From a virus, in the IMG/VR virus record IMGVR_UViG_3300049001_000044, positions 186,001 through 250,000 of that record: a stretch of 64,000 nt of DNA; one strand, given 5' to 3'. The position numbers and the translations under genes were made by a program. The stretch's first letter is position 1. Every line of letters begins with the position of its first letter. This document shows positions 8,062 to 14,494 of the stretch, one piece after another. The notes beneath the pieces are model-generated. The model was not told where the DNA came from. It saw only the letters and a list, made by a program, of their open reading frames with translations, and searched no databases.

Positions 8062-8511
8062 TTAGCTTCTCCTTCGGCCTCCACCAGCCATGATGTCTTT
8101 CATCATCTCAGGAGTGACTAACATATCGCCACCCTTGTTGTACGCCGGAGCTGTCATGAACTTTCGTTCTCTTGCCTTCAGCTCGCGTTCCAGCATCTCA
8201 GGGTTATCCTTGTACAACACACGAGGGTCATGCACCTTCGGTGCTTCCTTTGGAGTTGAGTTTGGCACGGACGGCGTTGGCATCAACGATAACTGTTTTG
8301 CCTTTGCCTCCTCTTGCGCAGAGTACGACAAGCTCGTTGGCCCTGTAACCACCACTCTTGATGGTCTCTTCGACGTGCTTGATTGCTTCTTGGACGTCGG
8401 CGTCACTCCGTGCTTTGCTAACCATGCCTCATACTCCTCTTGCTCTTTCTTCCAGCCAACTTTCTTGTTCTGTTTTTTCGCCGACTTGCTTCCAGCGTAA
8501 ATCAGTGCCAT
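8062..8511 (-). CDS. Basic phage protein, 149 aa
   Basis: Lys-rich N-terminus, Ser/Pro-rich linker (residues 40-85), then a conserved-looking helical block (LYKDNPEMLERELKAREREK-like) and a Gly/Arg-rich tail. Likely nucleic-acid or structural binding, but no enzyme motif. Preceded by an early-type promoter at 8557-8586. Confidence 0.55.
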   Translation of the reverse strand: MALIYAGSKSAKKQNKKVGWKKEQEEYEAWLAKHGVTPTSKKQSSTSKRPSRVVVTGPTSLSYSAQEEAKAKQLSLMPTPSVPNSTPKEAPKVHDPRVLYKDNPEMLERELKARERKFMTAPAYNKGGDMLVTPEMMKDIMAGGGRRRS

Positions 8512-8556
8512 CGTAAATCCTCAACTACCTTTCGTTAAGTTGCTGTATGAATTGAT

Positions 8557-8586
8557 ATTGTAGCTTGTAGCAAATCGGTATGAAAC
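8557..8586 (-). promoter_or_regulatory. Early-type promoter
   Basis: Minus-strand GTTTCA, 17- to 18-nt spacer, TACAAT; weaker match than the others. Lies between repeat copy 2 and the 149-aa gene. Confidence 0.5.
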
Positions 8587-8600
8587 TGGATATGACCTGG

Positions 8601-8685
8601 GACTTACTAGAGGTGCTCAGAGATGCGAGGGCGTTCAAGATATAGTTGCTAACACGTCTGTCGACGAGGTGCTCAGAGCACCTCC
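8601..8685 (-). repeat. Intergenic stem-loop repeat, copy 2
   Basis: Both boxes read CTCTGAGCACCTC here; the gene-proximal box is also a palindrome GAGGTGC-TCAGA-GCACCTC. It overlaps the 3' end of the 78-aa reading frame and precedes an early promoter. Confidence 0.7.
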
Positions 8686-8871
8686 GGTCCCAAGGCAGAA
8701 AAAAGGGTTCCATTTGGAACCCTTCAGAGAGTTGTTGATCTCTCGTCTTGTGTCGCTCTTTCGATTCGAGCGTTTGTCCTGTCGTTCTTGGTGCCTTCCA
8801 CCGGTCTTGCTACGGAGAATCTCGTTCACCATGGTAGCTCGTGGTTTTGGCACGACCATTTTCTTTGCCAT
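8635..8871 (-). CDS. Small basic protein, 78 aa, reading through a terminator
   Basis: Start AUG at 8871 is placed by AAGGA 7 nt upstream. The first ~50 residues (AKKMVVPKPRATMVNEILR...) are very basic and look like a conserved phage small protein. The frame then continues through a terminator hairpin (8691-8714) and into repeat copy 2, so the last ~28 codons may not be meaningful. A late promoter lies at 8898-8904. Confidence 0.5.
   Translation of the reverse strand: MAKKMVVPKPRATMVNEILRSKTGGRHQERQDKRSNRKSDTRREINNSLKGSKWNPFFCLGTGGALSTSSTDVLATIS
8691..8714 (-). terminator. Intrinsic terminator inside a reading frame
   Basis: Minus-strand AAGGGTTCC-AAAT-GGAACCCTT followed by TTTT. Strong 9-bp hairpin with a U-tract, inside the nominal 3' part of the 78-aa frame. 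Confidence 0.8.
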
Positions 8872-8897
8872 GATCATGTCCTTAAGGATAGAGGTTG

Positions 8898-8904
8898 TAT
8901 TTAT
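8898..8904 (-). promoter_or_regulatory. Late promoter (ATAAATA)
   Basis: ATAAATA on the minus strand 27 nt before the 78-aa gene. Confidence 0.6.
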
Positions 8905-9092
8905 TTCTCTGTCATCGAATACTTGTACGAAGTGTAGTTGATAATTCGCCCAGTATCACAAGTCATTCTTAGATGCCTATCATTTACCTTTTCTAACTTA
9001 CCCCCGCATACTTCTTGCGGGGTGTCTTGATAATGGCGTTCGCCACAGGCAGCAAGTAAGGAAACTAAACTGACGATTACAATGGTCTTCAT
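8901..9092 (-). CDS. Small lipoprotein, 63 aa
   Basis: Short type II signal sequence MKTIVIVSLVSLLAAC with lipobox LAAC (Cys ~16), so it should be lipidated and anchored in a membrane. The mature part is ~47 residues with two further Cys. Size fits an outer-membrane spanin or a superinfection-exclusion lipoprotein, but neither can be shown here. Confidence 0.65.
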   Translation of the reverse strand: MKTIVIVSLVSLLAACGERHYQDTPQEVCGGKLEKVNDRHLRMTCDTGRIINYTSYKYSMTEK

Positions 9093-9111
9093 TTAAAGCT
9101 TTCAAATCTGG

Positions 9112-9186
9112 TGGTGGTTCCAGCGGGGATCGAACCCGCGACCTTAGGTTTTAGAGACCCGGCTCTGCCAACTGAGCTATGGAACC
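9112..9186 (-). tRNA. Suppressor tRNA, anticodon CTA (reads UAG)
   Basis: Acceptor GGTTCCA/TGGAACC, D-stem GCTC/GAGC, T-arm GCGGG-TTCGATC-CCCGC, encoded CCA. The anticodon loop is CTCTAAA with U33, C34-U35-A36, A37 (anticodon at 9152-9154). The anticodon stem is weak (GGGT/ACCT) and position 26 appears missing. The loop resembles tRNA-Trp CTCCAAA with one change. Directly abuts the next tRNA. Confidence 0.85.
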
Positions 9187-9264
9187 TGGTGGCGTGTATC
9201 GGACTCGAACCGATGACCAAGGAGTTTAGAGGTCCCTGCTCTACCAAACCTGAGCTAACACGCC
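9187..9264 (-). tRNA. Second suppressor tRNA, anticodon CTA (reads UAG)
   Basis: Acceptor GGCGTGT/ACACGCC, D-stem GCTC/GAGC, T-arm ATCGG-TTCGAGT-CCGAT, A73 and encoded CCA. Anticodon loop CTCTAAA again gives CTA (9227-9229), with a C-C mismatch closing the loop. Sequence differs from the first CTA tRNA, so this is not a simple recent duplication. Confidence 0.85.
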
Positions 9265-9287
9265 GTTTTGTTGCTGTGCACAATGAA

Positions 9288-9317
9288 ATTATACTCAACA
9301 CAGCTTGAAGTAAAAAC
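9288..9317 (-). promoter_or_regulatory. Early-type promoter for the suppressor tRNAs
   Basis: Minus-strand GTTTTTA, 17- to 18-nt spacer, TATAAT, 23 nt before the first tRNA of the pair. A late motif (9328-9334) lies just upstream too. Confidence 0.75.
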
Positions 9318-9326
9318 TAGCAACCT

Positions 9327-9638
9327 TTATTTATCAGCGAAGTGCAGTTCGCTGGGGGATGCGAAGCGTCCTTGATCTGCCCGCCATGGAGTCGCTGTTT
9401 TCTCAGCTTCTCTCCATCCCACAGTCTTTACAATGTAGCAAGCATTACCTGCGTAGTTACTTTGAACATCTGTGATCTCATGGAGTTCAAGCGAGATAGT
9501 TCCTCGGTCCTTCAAGAATTTCTTTCTCAGTCTTGGGTCAGAAGGAATGTTGAACCGAACAGTCCTCCCAATGTTCTTTCGCATCTCTTCATCGTCATCC
9601 CCACCAGCTCTGTCGTCAAAGAATTCCCAAAGTTTCAT
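9327..9638 (-). CDS. Tagged hypothetical protein, 103 aa
   Basis: Begins MKLWEFFDDRAGGDDDEE, a variant of the recurring N-terminal tag, then a beta-rich domain. A late promoter (9685-9691) precedes it, so it is probably a late, possibly head-associated protein. No family recognised. Confidence 0.6.
   Translation of the reverse strand: MKLWEFFDDRAGGDDDEEMRKNIGRTVRFNIPSDPRLRKKFLKDRGTISLELHEITDVQSNYAGNACYIVKTVGWREAEKTATPWRADQGRFASPSELHFADK
9328..9334 (-). promoter_or_regulatory. Late promoter motif overlapping a gene end
   Basis: ATAAATA inside the last codons of the 103-aa gene and upstream of the CTA tRNA pair; could add late transcription of the tRNAs, or be chance. Confidence 0.4.
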
Positions 9639-9684
9639 CTCTTCTCCTATGGATTTAGGGAGCTTCGTTTGAAGCTCCCATCTC

Positions 9685-9691
9685 TATTTAC
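9685..9691 (-). promoter_or_regulatory. Late promoter (GTAAATA)
   Basis: GTAAATAGAG on the minus strand 46 nt before the 103-aa gene. Confidence 0.5.
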
Positions 9692-9981
9692 TGACTAGCC
9701 TCGTACTGTTCCTGTGCCTGCGCCTTCATGGAGATACGGCCATCGATCATGTACGTTGCCTGATTACGGAGACCGTCTCGTTCGCTGCGCAGCCTTTCTA
9801 CTTCTTTCCATGCTGGCCAGTAGGTGCCTTCACGGGTGCTAGATTTTGCGAATACTTTCTGTGCATCATTGAATTGCTTCCTTACGTCGCGGATTTTCTG
9901 CGAGAGGTCTTTGTAGTCTGCTTTCCACTGAGCGGCTGCGGCGATGTAGGTTTCACGGGAATTGAAGTTGAAGTAGGTCAT
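9688..9981 (-). CDS. Helical hypothetical protein, 97 aa
   Basis: After an aromatic start (MTYFNFNSRETY) the protein is one long charged helix (coiled-coil-like heptads through residues 20-80). SD AAGGAGC precedes the ATG. Function unknown. Confidence 0.6.
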   Translation of the reverse strand: MTYFNFNSRETYIAAAAQWKADYKDLSQKIRDVRKQFNDAQKVFAKSSTREGTYWPAWKEVERLRSERDGLRNQATYMIDGRISMKAQAQEQYEASQ

Positions 9982-9996
9982 GTTTTGCTCCTTGGA

Positions 9997-10545
9997 TTAT
10001 TTGAGAAATTTCTTTGCTGCTTGAATGAGTCGCTTGGTTTTGATTTTGTAGCTCTGCGAATCCTTACCACCAAACATAGATGCGTTGGCGTTGATCTCGG
10101 CCCATGCAGTGAAGAAAAGGATGGGTGCGAGTGGGTGCTTGATCAGCTCGAGTAGTTCATCACCACGAGCAGTGTGAAAGTCCATGTCTCGACGAATGAG
10201 GTTGGTAGTGAAGAGGTCGTCGGGAAACAAATGACTGTACTGCTGAGCAGAGATGTTAGCATGATCTGGGAAGTGGCGCTTGCCATCTTCATCAATCGTC
10301 AACGTCAAGTGCTTGCCACAATCGTGATAGACGTGGTATGGTTGAAGCACCGAAGCTGGAGGAAGGCTAAACTTGGAGTAGATTTGTTGAAGCTCAGTTG
10401 GAGCTTCTCCTTTCTCAAGTTCATCGATCAGCTCTTTGTACTTCTCGTGCACAAGTTGGCCGTGTTGGAGCATGTTCAGGTTAGGAGCCTGAAGACAAGC
10501 TTCCATTGCGAGGTGGAGTTCTTCAAGGGAGTTTTCGTACTTCAT
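9997..10545 (-). CDS. Hypothetical protein, 182 aa
   Basis: ATG at 10545 overlaps the TGA of the peptidyl-tRNA hydrolase frame (ATGA), which fixes the start and shows that the two are translated together. Helical N-terminal half and a YHVYHDCGKHLTLTID segment; no domain recognised. Confidence 0.65.
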   Translation of the reverse strand: MKYENSLEELHLAMEACLQAPNLNMLQHGQLVHEKYKELIDELEKGEAPTELQQIYSKFSLPPASVLQPYHVYHDCGKHLTLTIDEDGKRHFPDHANISAQQYSHLFPDDLFTTNLIRRDMDFHTARGDELLELIKHPLAPILFFTAWAEINANASMFGGKDSQSYKIKTKRLIQAAKKFLK

Positions 10546-10886
10546 GCTGCGTCTCCTTGCGTAGGCAGCTTCCAAAGCTGCAAGCCTTTCAGGAGATTGC
10601 GATTCTCTTCAGTGAGAATGCAAGCAATCGCAGTCAATCCCCAATCTTTGTACGGTTCGTGGAACTCGGCAGTTGGGATTCCATTCTCATTGAGCGTGGC
10701 GCGAAGCTGTTCCAACTTCTGCTTGTCTCGAATGGTGAGATGGATGTACGACGGATGATGGTCAGCAGGGCGACCAAAAGTGTATGCGTGTTCGACGGCG
10801 GCATGGCCAGCTTGAACAGCTTGTTGCGCGAGTGGGATGTCTCGGCGCGAGATGGTGTACAGGTAGGTTTTGGAAATCTACAACAT
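10542..10886 (-). CDS. Peptidyl-tRNA hydrolase (PTH2-like) with in-frame TAG at codon 3
   Basis: The frame from 10877 reads ISKTYLYTISRRDIPLAQQA...AVEHAYTFGR...PYIHL-like...KDWGLTAIACI, the fold and order of PTH2-family peptidyl-tRNA hydrolases (R-x-D-(I/L)-x-(L/M)-x-x-x-Q...H-A; then an acceptor-site D-W-G-L-T segment). The only good start is ATG 10886, with GGAG about 9 nt upstream: codons ATG TTG TAG ATT TCC. The TAG (10878-10880) interrupts it unless read by an amber suppressor such as the two CTA tRNAs 1.3-1.7 kb away; ATT initiation is the alternative. About 110 aa, normal for PTH2. The next gene is coupled by ATGA. Confidence 0.75.
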
Positions 10887-10919
10887 TTTTGTTTTCTCCG
10901 TTAGGTTTTAAAAGTCAGC

Positions 10920-11033
10920 GTTGGTGCGAAAATTCGCATCTAGCAGCGTGAGTGAACGTACAGGTTCCCGGTCCAGTCAAATGGGTTAAATTGGGATGTC
11001 GACGGCGCTAACCCATCAACATTTCGCACCAAC
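10920..11033 (-). ncRNA. Structured leader or ncRNA upstream of PTH2 gene
   Basis: Closed by a perfect 12-bp inverted repeat (GTTGGTGCGAAA at one end, its complement at the other) with an inner 8-bp helix (ATGGGTTA / TAACCCAT at 11009-11016 and 10981-10988). A late-type motif GTAAATA (11034-11040) abuts it and the PTH2 start lies 34 nt downstream. No known RNA family recognised. Confidence 0.55.
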
Positions 11034-11040
11034 TATTTAC
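11034..11040 (-). promoter_or_regulatory. Late promoter motif (GTAAATA)
   Basis: Directly before the structured RNA and PTH2 gene on the minus strand. Confidence 0.5.
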
Positions 11041-11111
11041 TGACAGGAATATTTTATCACTTCTGATTCCTAATGAAAACTTTTATTTTCGTCAGTTGTC
11101 AAAAGCCTCAG

Positions 11112-11408
11112 TTAAAAATCAAGTAACATGTTTTGGCGACGCTCCTCAAGAAGATCTAAGAGGACGTCGCCATGGCATTGCTTTGGGTAGCACCAACAAC
11201 CAAGTGTCTTGCCTTCTAACTCATGAAGGTCGGCGAGAAGATGTGGGCTGCTTAGTATGTGTTGTCGATACGCTTCGATCGCTTCCGATCTTGTGCGCTT
11301 TCCTTCTTCTACTGGATGAGGATTGCCCCACTTACTTGGCCTACCAATGTAGACGTCGTATGGAGCTCTCTTGAAGTGAACTAATCTGGGTCTGGGTCTT
11401 CGTCCCAT
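11112..11408 (-). CDS. DUF4326-family protein, 98 aa
   Basis: Shows the full family signature: VYIGRPSKWGNPH near residue 20 and LGCWCYPKQCHGDVL near residue 70. Small cysteine-containing protein common in phages; function unknown. Its ATG overlaps the 52-aa gene's last codons. Confidence 0.8.
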   Translation of the reverse strand: MGRRPRPRLVHFKRAPYDVYIGRPSKWGNPHPVEEGKRTRSEAIEAYRQHILSSPHLLADLHELEGKTLGCWCYPKQCHGDVLLDLLEERRQNMLLDF

Positions 11409-11539
11409 TTCTTAGTCCTCTCAATCTCATCCAATAAGTGCTGGAAGATGTCGACGAAACGCCAGTCTATCCGATGCGCAAGTGACAAACCTCTTTCAGA
11501 GATTCGGCGAAGCACTTCTAGTTGATCGTTCCCGGCCAT
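11381..11539 (-). CDS. Small helical protein, 52 aa, TAG stop
   Basis: Frame MAGNDQLEVLRRISERG...DEDPDPD, helical and acidic at the end. Overlaps its neighbours at both ends as expected in this operon. Ends with TAG, readable by the phage CTA tRNAs. Confidence 0.6.
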   Translation of the reverse strand: MAGNDQLEVLRRISERGLSLAHRIDWRFVDIFQHLLDEIERTKKWDEDPDPD

Positions 11540-11682
11540 AGTACGCCTTGCTCTTTACCAGTATAGGTGATGTCGTACTTCCTACATGCTGGGCAGAGAG
11601 CGTAATTGCCAAACGCAACCGCGAAGTTCGTGCCCAACCATTTACAATCTCGGCAGAAGTACAAACTTCGGTAGGTCACCAT
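11518..11682 (-). CDS. Small zinc-ribbon protein, 54 aa, TAG stop
   Basis: Frame MVTYRSLYFCRDCKWLG...LCPACRKYDITYTG: two C-x-x-C pairs 24 residues apart, a rubredoxin-type zinc knuckle. Coupled to the 116-aa gene upstream. Ends with TAG. Confidence 0.65.
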   Translation of the reverse strand: MVTYRSLYFCRDCKWLGTNFAVAFGNYALCPACRKYDITYTGKEQGVLWPGTIN

Positions 11683-12026
11683 GATATGCGAATGTAGCGG
11701 AAATAGGATGGTGGCATGTTCGCGACAGTGTCCTCGTCATCCATACAGCCCAGCATTCTTCTGCTTACTTCCTGTTTCTGTGTGACGAACTCTGTGCGAT
11801 AGCCGAATGACTTCAACCTCTCCAATACTTTCAACATGATGGGAGTTTCTTTCAGGACAGCAGAGTATCCTTCGCCTCGAACCATCAACTCGTCGTTGTA
11901 GATGTCAAATGAGGTCTTGCCTTCTTCAGCTAGCTTGCGGACTTGTGGGTCAATCCACTTGATGAGACGATCAGCGACCATGTCGGAGGTCTTGACCAGC
12001 TCTCTTGCTTCACTGGCCTTAATCAT
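11676..12026 (-). CDS. Hypothetical protein, 116 aa
   Basis: Start at ATG 12026, which overlaps the TAA of the 55-aa gene; reading further upstream would overlap that whole gene. Mixed alpha/beta with no recognised domain. Confidence 0.6.
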   Translation of the reverse strand: MIKASEARELVKTSDMVADRLIKWIDPQVRKLAEEGKTSFDIYNDELMVRGEGYSAVLKETPIMLKVLERLKSFGYRTEFVTQKQEVSRRMLGCMDDEDTVANMPPSYFRYIRISW

Positions 12027-12186
12027 TCGAGAACCTCGACTGCAGAACGAGGAGAGGGTCTGGGCTTTTCTTCGGATGGATAATGAAGCCATTGCCGATG
12101 GTGCCCAAAATTTCGTATCGCTCACCCACCGTCAGGTACTCTTTCAGCTTGTTCCATTTGGAGTCAGGCATGCTTTGCAAGATCAT
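12019..12186 (-). CDS. Small hypothetical protein, 55 aa
   Basis: Frame MILQSMPDSKWNKLKEYL...LVLQSRFSND. ATGA overlap with the 64-aa gene upstream and an 8-nt overlap downstream; GERYEILGTIGNG suggests a small SH3-like beta barrel. Function unknown. Confidence 0.6.
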   Translation of the reverse strand: MILQSMPDSKWNKLKEYLTVGERYEILGTIGNGFIIHPKKSPDPLLVLQSRFSND

Positions 12187-12377
12187 AGTACAACCCTTTC
12201 AAAGGTGATGCCGCCAGGGTAGCGGCGTTCGACTTCCACTTGAAGTCGTTTCGGGGTATCTTCAGTTACGTGGTGCACGATGGTGACTTCATCACGAAAT
12301 CGTGCAGGAACCAGACTCTCGTAGTGGCGAGCAAGTTGCTGACTACGAGTTGGTTGACGACCAGGAGTTTTGATCAT
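12183..12377 (-). CDS. Small basic protein, 64 aa
   Basis: Basic N-terminus (MIKTPGRQPTRSQQLARHY) followed by strands; AGGAGG-like sequence precedes. First gene of the overlapping operon running down to 11112. Function unknown. Confidence 0.55.
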   Translation of the reverse strand: MIKTPGRQPTRSQQLARHYESLVPARFRDEVTIVHHVTEDTPKRLQVEVERRYPGGITFERVVL

Positions 12378-12391
12378 GAGGAGGGAAATGG

Positions 12392-12464
12392 TCCGCCCAG
12401 CTGGATTCGAACCAGCGACCCACGGATTAGAAGTCCGTTGCTCTATCCACTGAGCTATGGGCGG
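12392..12464 (-). tRNA. tRNA-Arg (TCT)
   Basis: Canonical cloverleaf: acceptor CCGCCCA/TGGGCGG, D-stem GCTC/GAGC, anticodon arm ACGGA-CTTCTAA-TCCGT, T-arm GCTGG-TTCGAAT-CCAGC. Reads AGA codons. Confidence 0.95.
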
Positions 12465-12470
12465 TCTTAC

Positions 12471-12477
12471 TATTTAT
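12471..12477 (-). promoter_or_regulatory. Late promoter (ATAAATA)
   Basis: GATAAATAG 7 nt upstream of tRNA-Arg and overlapping the end of the 35-aa gene. Confidence 0.45.
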
Positions 12478-12584
12478 CAGAAAAGAAAGTGGACGATGGC
12501 CCAGATGATCCCAACTGCGGTAGCACCAATTACGATGCAAATGCCAGCAATCATCAGCAGGAAATTCTCAAAAAGCTTAATCAT
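12477..12584 (-). CDS. Small membrane peptide, 35 aa
   Basis: Frame MIKLFENFLLMIAGI...WAIVHFLF: nearly one continuous transmembrane helix. It begins with M-x-K-L-F-E, like the tag seen elsewhere, which may be coincidence. Sits just after the 87-aa gene. Confidence 0.5.
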   Translation of the reverse strand: MIKLFENFLLMIAGICIVIGATAVGIIWAIVHFLF

Positions 12585-12848
12585 TTATCGGATCGACTTG
12601 AGGTTTTCGGAAGGATGAGCGAGCAGGAAGTTCGCCATCGAGATGCCCAGCGCCTGTACCGACTTGGCGACTTCGATCGCCTTCAGCGCTTTCACGACGT
12701 TCTGTTTTTGAGCCTTGTGGCTTTCGTAGTTGTTCACCGCATCGGTTGCGATCTGCTTGGCCTTTGCTAGGTCACGCTCCTCGCAAACAGCCTGAATAAC
12801 GTCCATCGTGAAAAAGCCTGCGTCCATCGGTACTACTTGAGCGTTCAT
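12585..12848 (-). CDS. Hypothetical protein, 87 aa
   Basis: ATG 12848 has GGAG 9 nt upstream. Helical; residues 25-65 resemble a short coiled coil. An early-type promoter (12894-12923) precedes it. Function unknown. Confidence 0.6.
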   Translation of the reverse strand: MNAQVVPMDAGFFTMDVIQAVCEERDLAKAKQIATDAVNNYESHKAQKQNVVKALKAIEVAKSVQALGISMANFLLAHPSENLKSIR

Positions 12849-12893
12849 CTTTAAATCTCCATTTTCAACACCACTAAATTTGTGGTATGAGTT

Positions 12894-12923
12894 ATTGTAA
12901 AATTTCCTCACAATAACAAAAAC
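12894..12923 (-). promoter_or_regulatory. Early-type promoter
   Basis: Minus-strand GTTTTTG, 17-nt spacer, TACAAT; 46 nt before the 87-aa gene. Confidence 0.65.
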
Positions 12924-12928
12924 TGTAT

Positions 12929-13420
12929 TCAAAGAATAATGAACGACGTTGGCGGAGTACCGGTCAGGATGTGAATTGCTTTTCTCATATCAGGGAATGC
13001 AAGACCGCAGGATGGATCGACGCGAACAAAATTCTGCATCTGCTCCTCGAGCATGTCGCTGCTATCGTCAATGATGACGTAGGCTTCAACCTCATTGTTG
13101 TCGAGCCACTCCTGAATCTCAGTACCTCGGTTTCCGCCAGTCGTGCCAGTGACGCCGATCACTTCGCCTTCCACGCCCATCAGCAGAAGGGCCTGCTTAA
13201 CACCATCAAAGCCCAACACTTTGCGATTAGCAGAGGAGACAACGATCTTCGCGCCTGTCTCTTTGATGATCTTGTTGAGGATTGCGATGGCGACTGGATC
13301 TGCTTTTGATAGGAGATAGTTCAGACGATACTCGCCTGGAAAAATCTCCCTCATAGGAAGAGCAAAGATTGAACGATCGGAGTTCAAGACTCCATCGATG
13401 TCTAGGAAGATTACTTTCAT
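12929..13420 (-). CDS. HAD-superfamily phosphatase (HAD-SAK-like), 163 aa
   Basis: Motif I MKVIFLDIDGVLNSD (catalytic Asp pair DxD), motif II-type VVSSANR, and a later acidic motif YVIIDDSSDM. This layout resembles the HAD domains named from Swiss-army-knife RNA repair proteins, and polynucleotide or nucleotide phosphatases generally. Overlaps the 44-aa gene by ATGA. Substrate unknown, but an RNA-end phosphatase would suit a phage with processed tRNAs. Confidence 0.7.
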   Translation of the reverse strand: MKVIFLDIDGVLNSDRSIFALPMREIFPGEYRLNYLLSKADPVAIAILNKIIKETGAKIVVSSANRKVLGFDGVKQALLLMGVEGEVIGVTGTTGGNRGTEIQEWLDNNEVEAYVIIDDSSDMLEEQMQNFVRVDPSCGLAFPDMRKAIHILTGTPPTSFIIL

Positions 13421-13551
13421 ATCAGTCCCATGCACTTGCCACACTTCACGCAGTGTTGGATTTTGCCCATGCCCGAATCTCGCATGCGCCATTCTCCTGC
13501 TTCATGTTGACACCTACGCGTCGTGATGAAGAACCATTTAAGCCAATTCAT
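13417..13551 (-). CDS. Small cysteine-rich protein, 44 aa
   Basis: Frame MNWLKWFFITTRRCQHEAGEW...QHCVKCGKCMGLI. One early Cys-His (CQH) and a late C-V-K-C-G-K-C cluster indicate a zinc-binding mini-protein. Start overlaps the phosphatase stop (TGATG) and its stop overlaps the HAD start. Function unknown. Confidence 0.65.
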   Translation of the reverse strand: MNWLKWFFITTRRCQHEAGEWRMRDSGMGKIQHCVKCGKCMGLI

Positions 13552-14021
13552 CACCACCCCTTCGCAGCAACCCAAATGTCCGTCTCCAGTTCCCATGAGT
13601 TCGTAAGCTCAGGGAAGTTCTTGCGAACTTTTGTGTAGACGAGATGATTAGGAATACGACCTGGAGATTCAGGATGATTGACAATCTCCCATCCAAGGTC
13701 GCCAAGCAGAGAGACCACTGCACCAGAACGGCAGATGCCAGCGTGGCAGTTCACCCATACATTCTTCTTCAGCTCCCTTGCCTCCTTGATGAAGGCAGCA
13801 ATCTGCGCTGCTTGATAGGCAGCGATTGCGTTGCCGTTGATCTCGTCGTTGGTGTCGTCGAACTTTTGGAAGAGAACTTTGGCGAAAGGATATGCGAGCT
13901 TAGCATCTTGACCACCCTCATCGGTGATAGAGATAAGCCAGTCATCTTCCGTAACCGGGAATGGGAAGCTGCGAGCACCGACCTTCATGACGGCGGCGCG
14001 TGGGAAGTTTGCAGTTTTCAT
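13551..14021 (-). CDS. Cysteine-dependent protein phosphatase (PTP/DSP-like), 156 aa
   Basis: Contains the P-loop signature VNCHAGICRSG (residues ~94-104), the C-x5-R active site of protein tyrosine or dual-specificity phosphatases. A general-acid D is probable in the preceding TDEGGQD or FDDTND segments. Length is typical for a single small domain. Target unknown; the window also holds a metallophosphatase and a histidine phosphatase. Confidence 0.75.
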   Translation of the reverse strand: MKTANFPRAAVMKVGARSFPFPVTEDDWLISITDEGGQDAKLAYPFAKVLFQKFDDTNDEINGNAIAAYQAAQIAAFIKEARELKKNVWVNCHAGICRSGAVVSLLGDLGWEIVNHPESPGRIPNHLVYTKVRKNFPELTNSWELETDIWVAAKGW

Positions 14022-14022
14022 T

Positions 14023-14304
14023 TTATCCTACGAATACATCGCTTGATCCAGTCAGGCGCTTGTGGCCACAGGTGTCAGCGTCTCCTACCCTGTTGACTGG
14101 CTTGTTGTTAACGAAGACCGTGCTACTACCATTTGCCGTCTTCGGCTTGTCTGAGTGCGGCTTACCACCTGGGTGACCACTCACTTCTGAACCATTAACC
14201 GATAGAGGCTGACCATTCACGAAGACGGTCTGTTGCTCTACCTTGATGATGTTTCCTGGTGGTTTGCTGTCGTTTGGATCATTGAGTCGTTGTGCTGCTG
14301 GCAT
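14023..14304 (-). CDS. PAAR-like spike tip protein, 93 aa
   Basis: C-terminus VGDADTCGHKRLTGSSDVFVG and the internal T-V-F-V-N-(G/N)-(Q/K)-P repeats match PAAR proteins, which cap the central spike of contractile tails (T4 gp5.4). It would sit on the beta-helical spike encoded at 60895-62160. Start ATG 14304; reading upstream adds unrelated sequence. Confidence 0.75.
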   Translation of the reverse strand: MPAAQRLNDPNDSKPPGNIIKVEQQTVFVNGQPLSVNGSEVSGHPGGKPHSDKPKTANGSSTVFVNNKPVNRVGDADTCGHKRLTGSSDVFVG

Positions 14305-14494
14305 CCTTACTCCTGTAGAAGGTGAACCACTTGTAGTGGCCCAGGGTTTTACCACCTTCATCAGTGACTCGTACGGGATAGCCAACAACCCATAACACGG
14401 TCCAAATGAAGGCCATGAAAAGCATTGAGAGGATCAGTAAGGCACCGCCAATAACGATGCCCACAATCCCTAGCGCGTACTCCAGATATTTCAT
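14279..14494 (-). CDS. Small membrane protein, 71 aa
   Basis: Residues 5-40 are two hydrophobic helices (ALGIVGIVIGGALLILSM; AFIWTVLWVVGY) followed by a hydrophilic tail. Overlaps the PAAR gene by 26 nt and the 286-aa gene by 4. Could be a holin-like protein, but nothing specific supports that. Confidence 0.55.
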   Translation of the reverse strand: MKYLEYALGIVGIVIGGALLILSMLFMAFIWTVLWVVGYPVRVTDEGGKTLGHYKWFTFYRSKDASSTTTQ

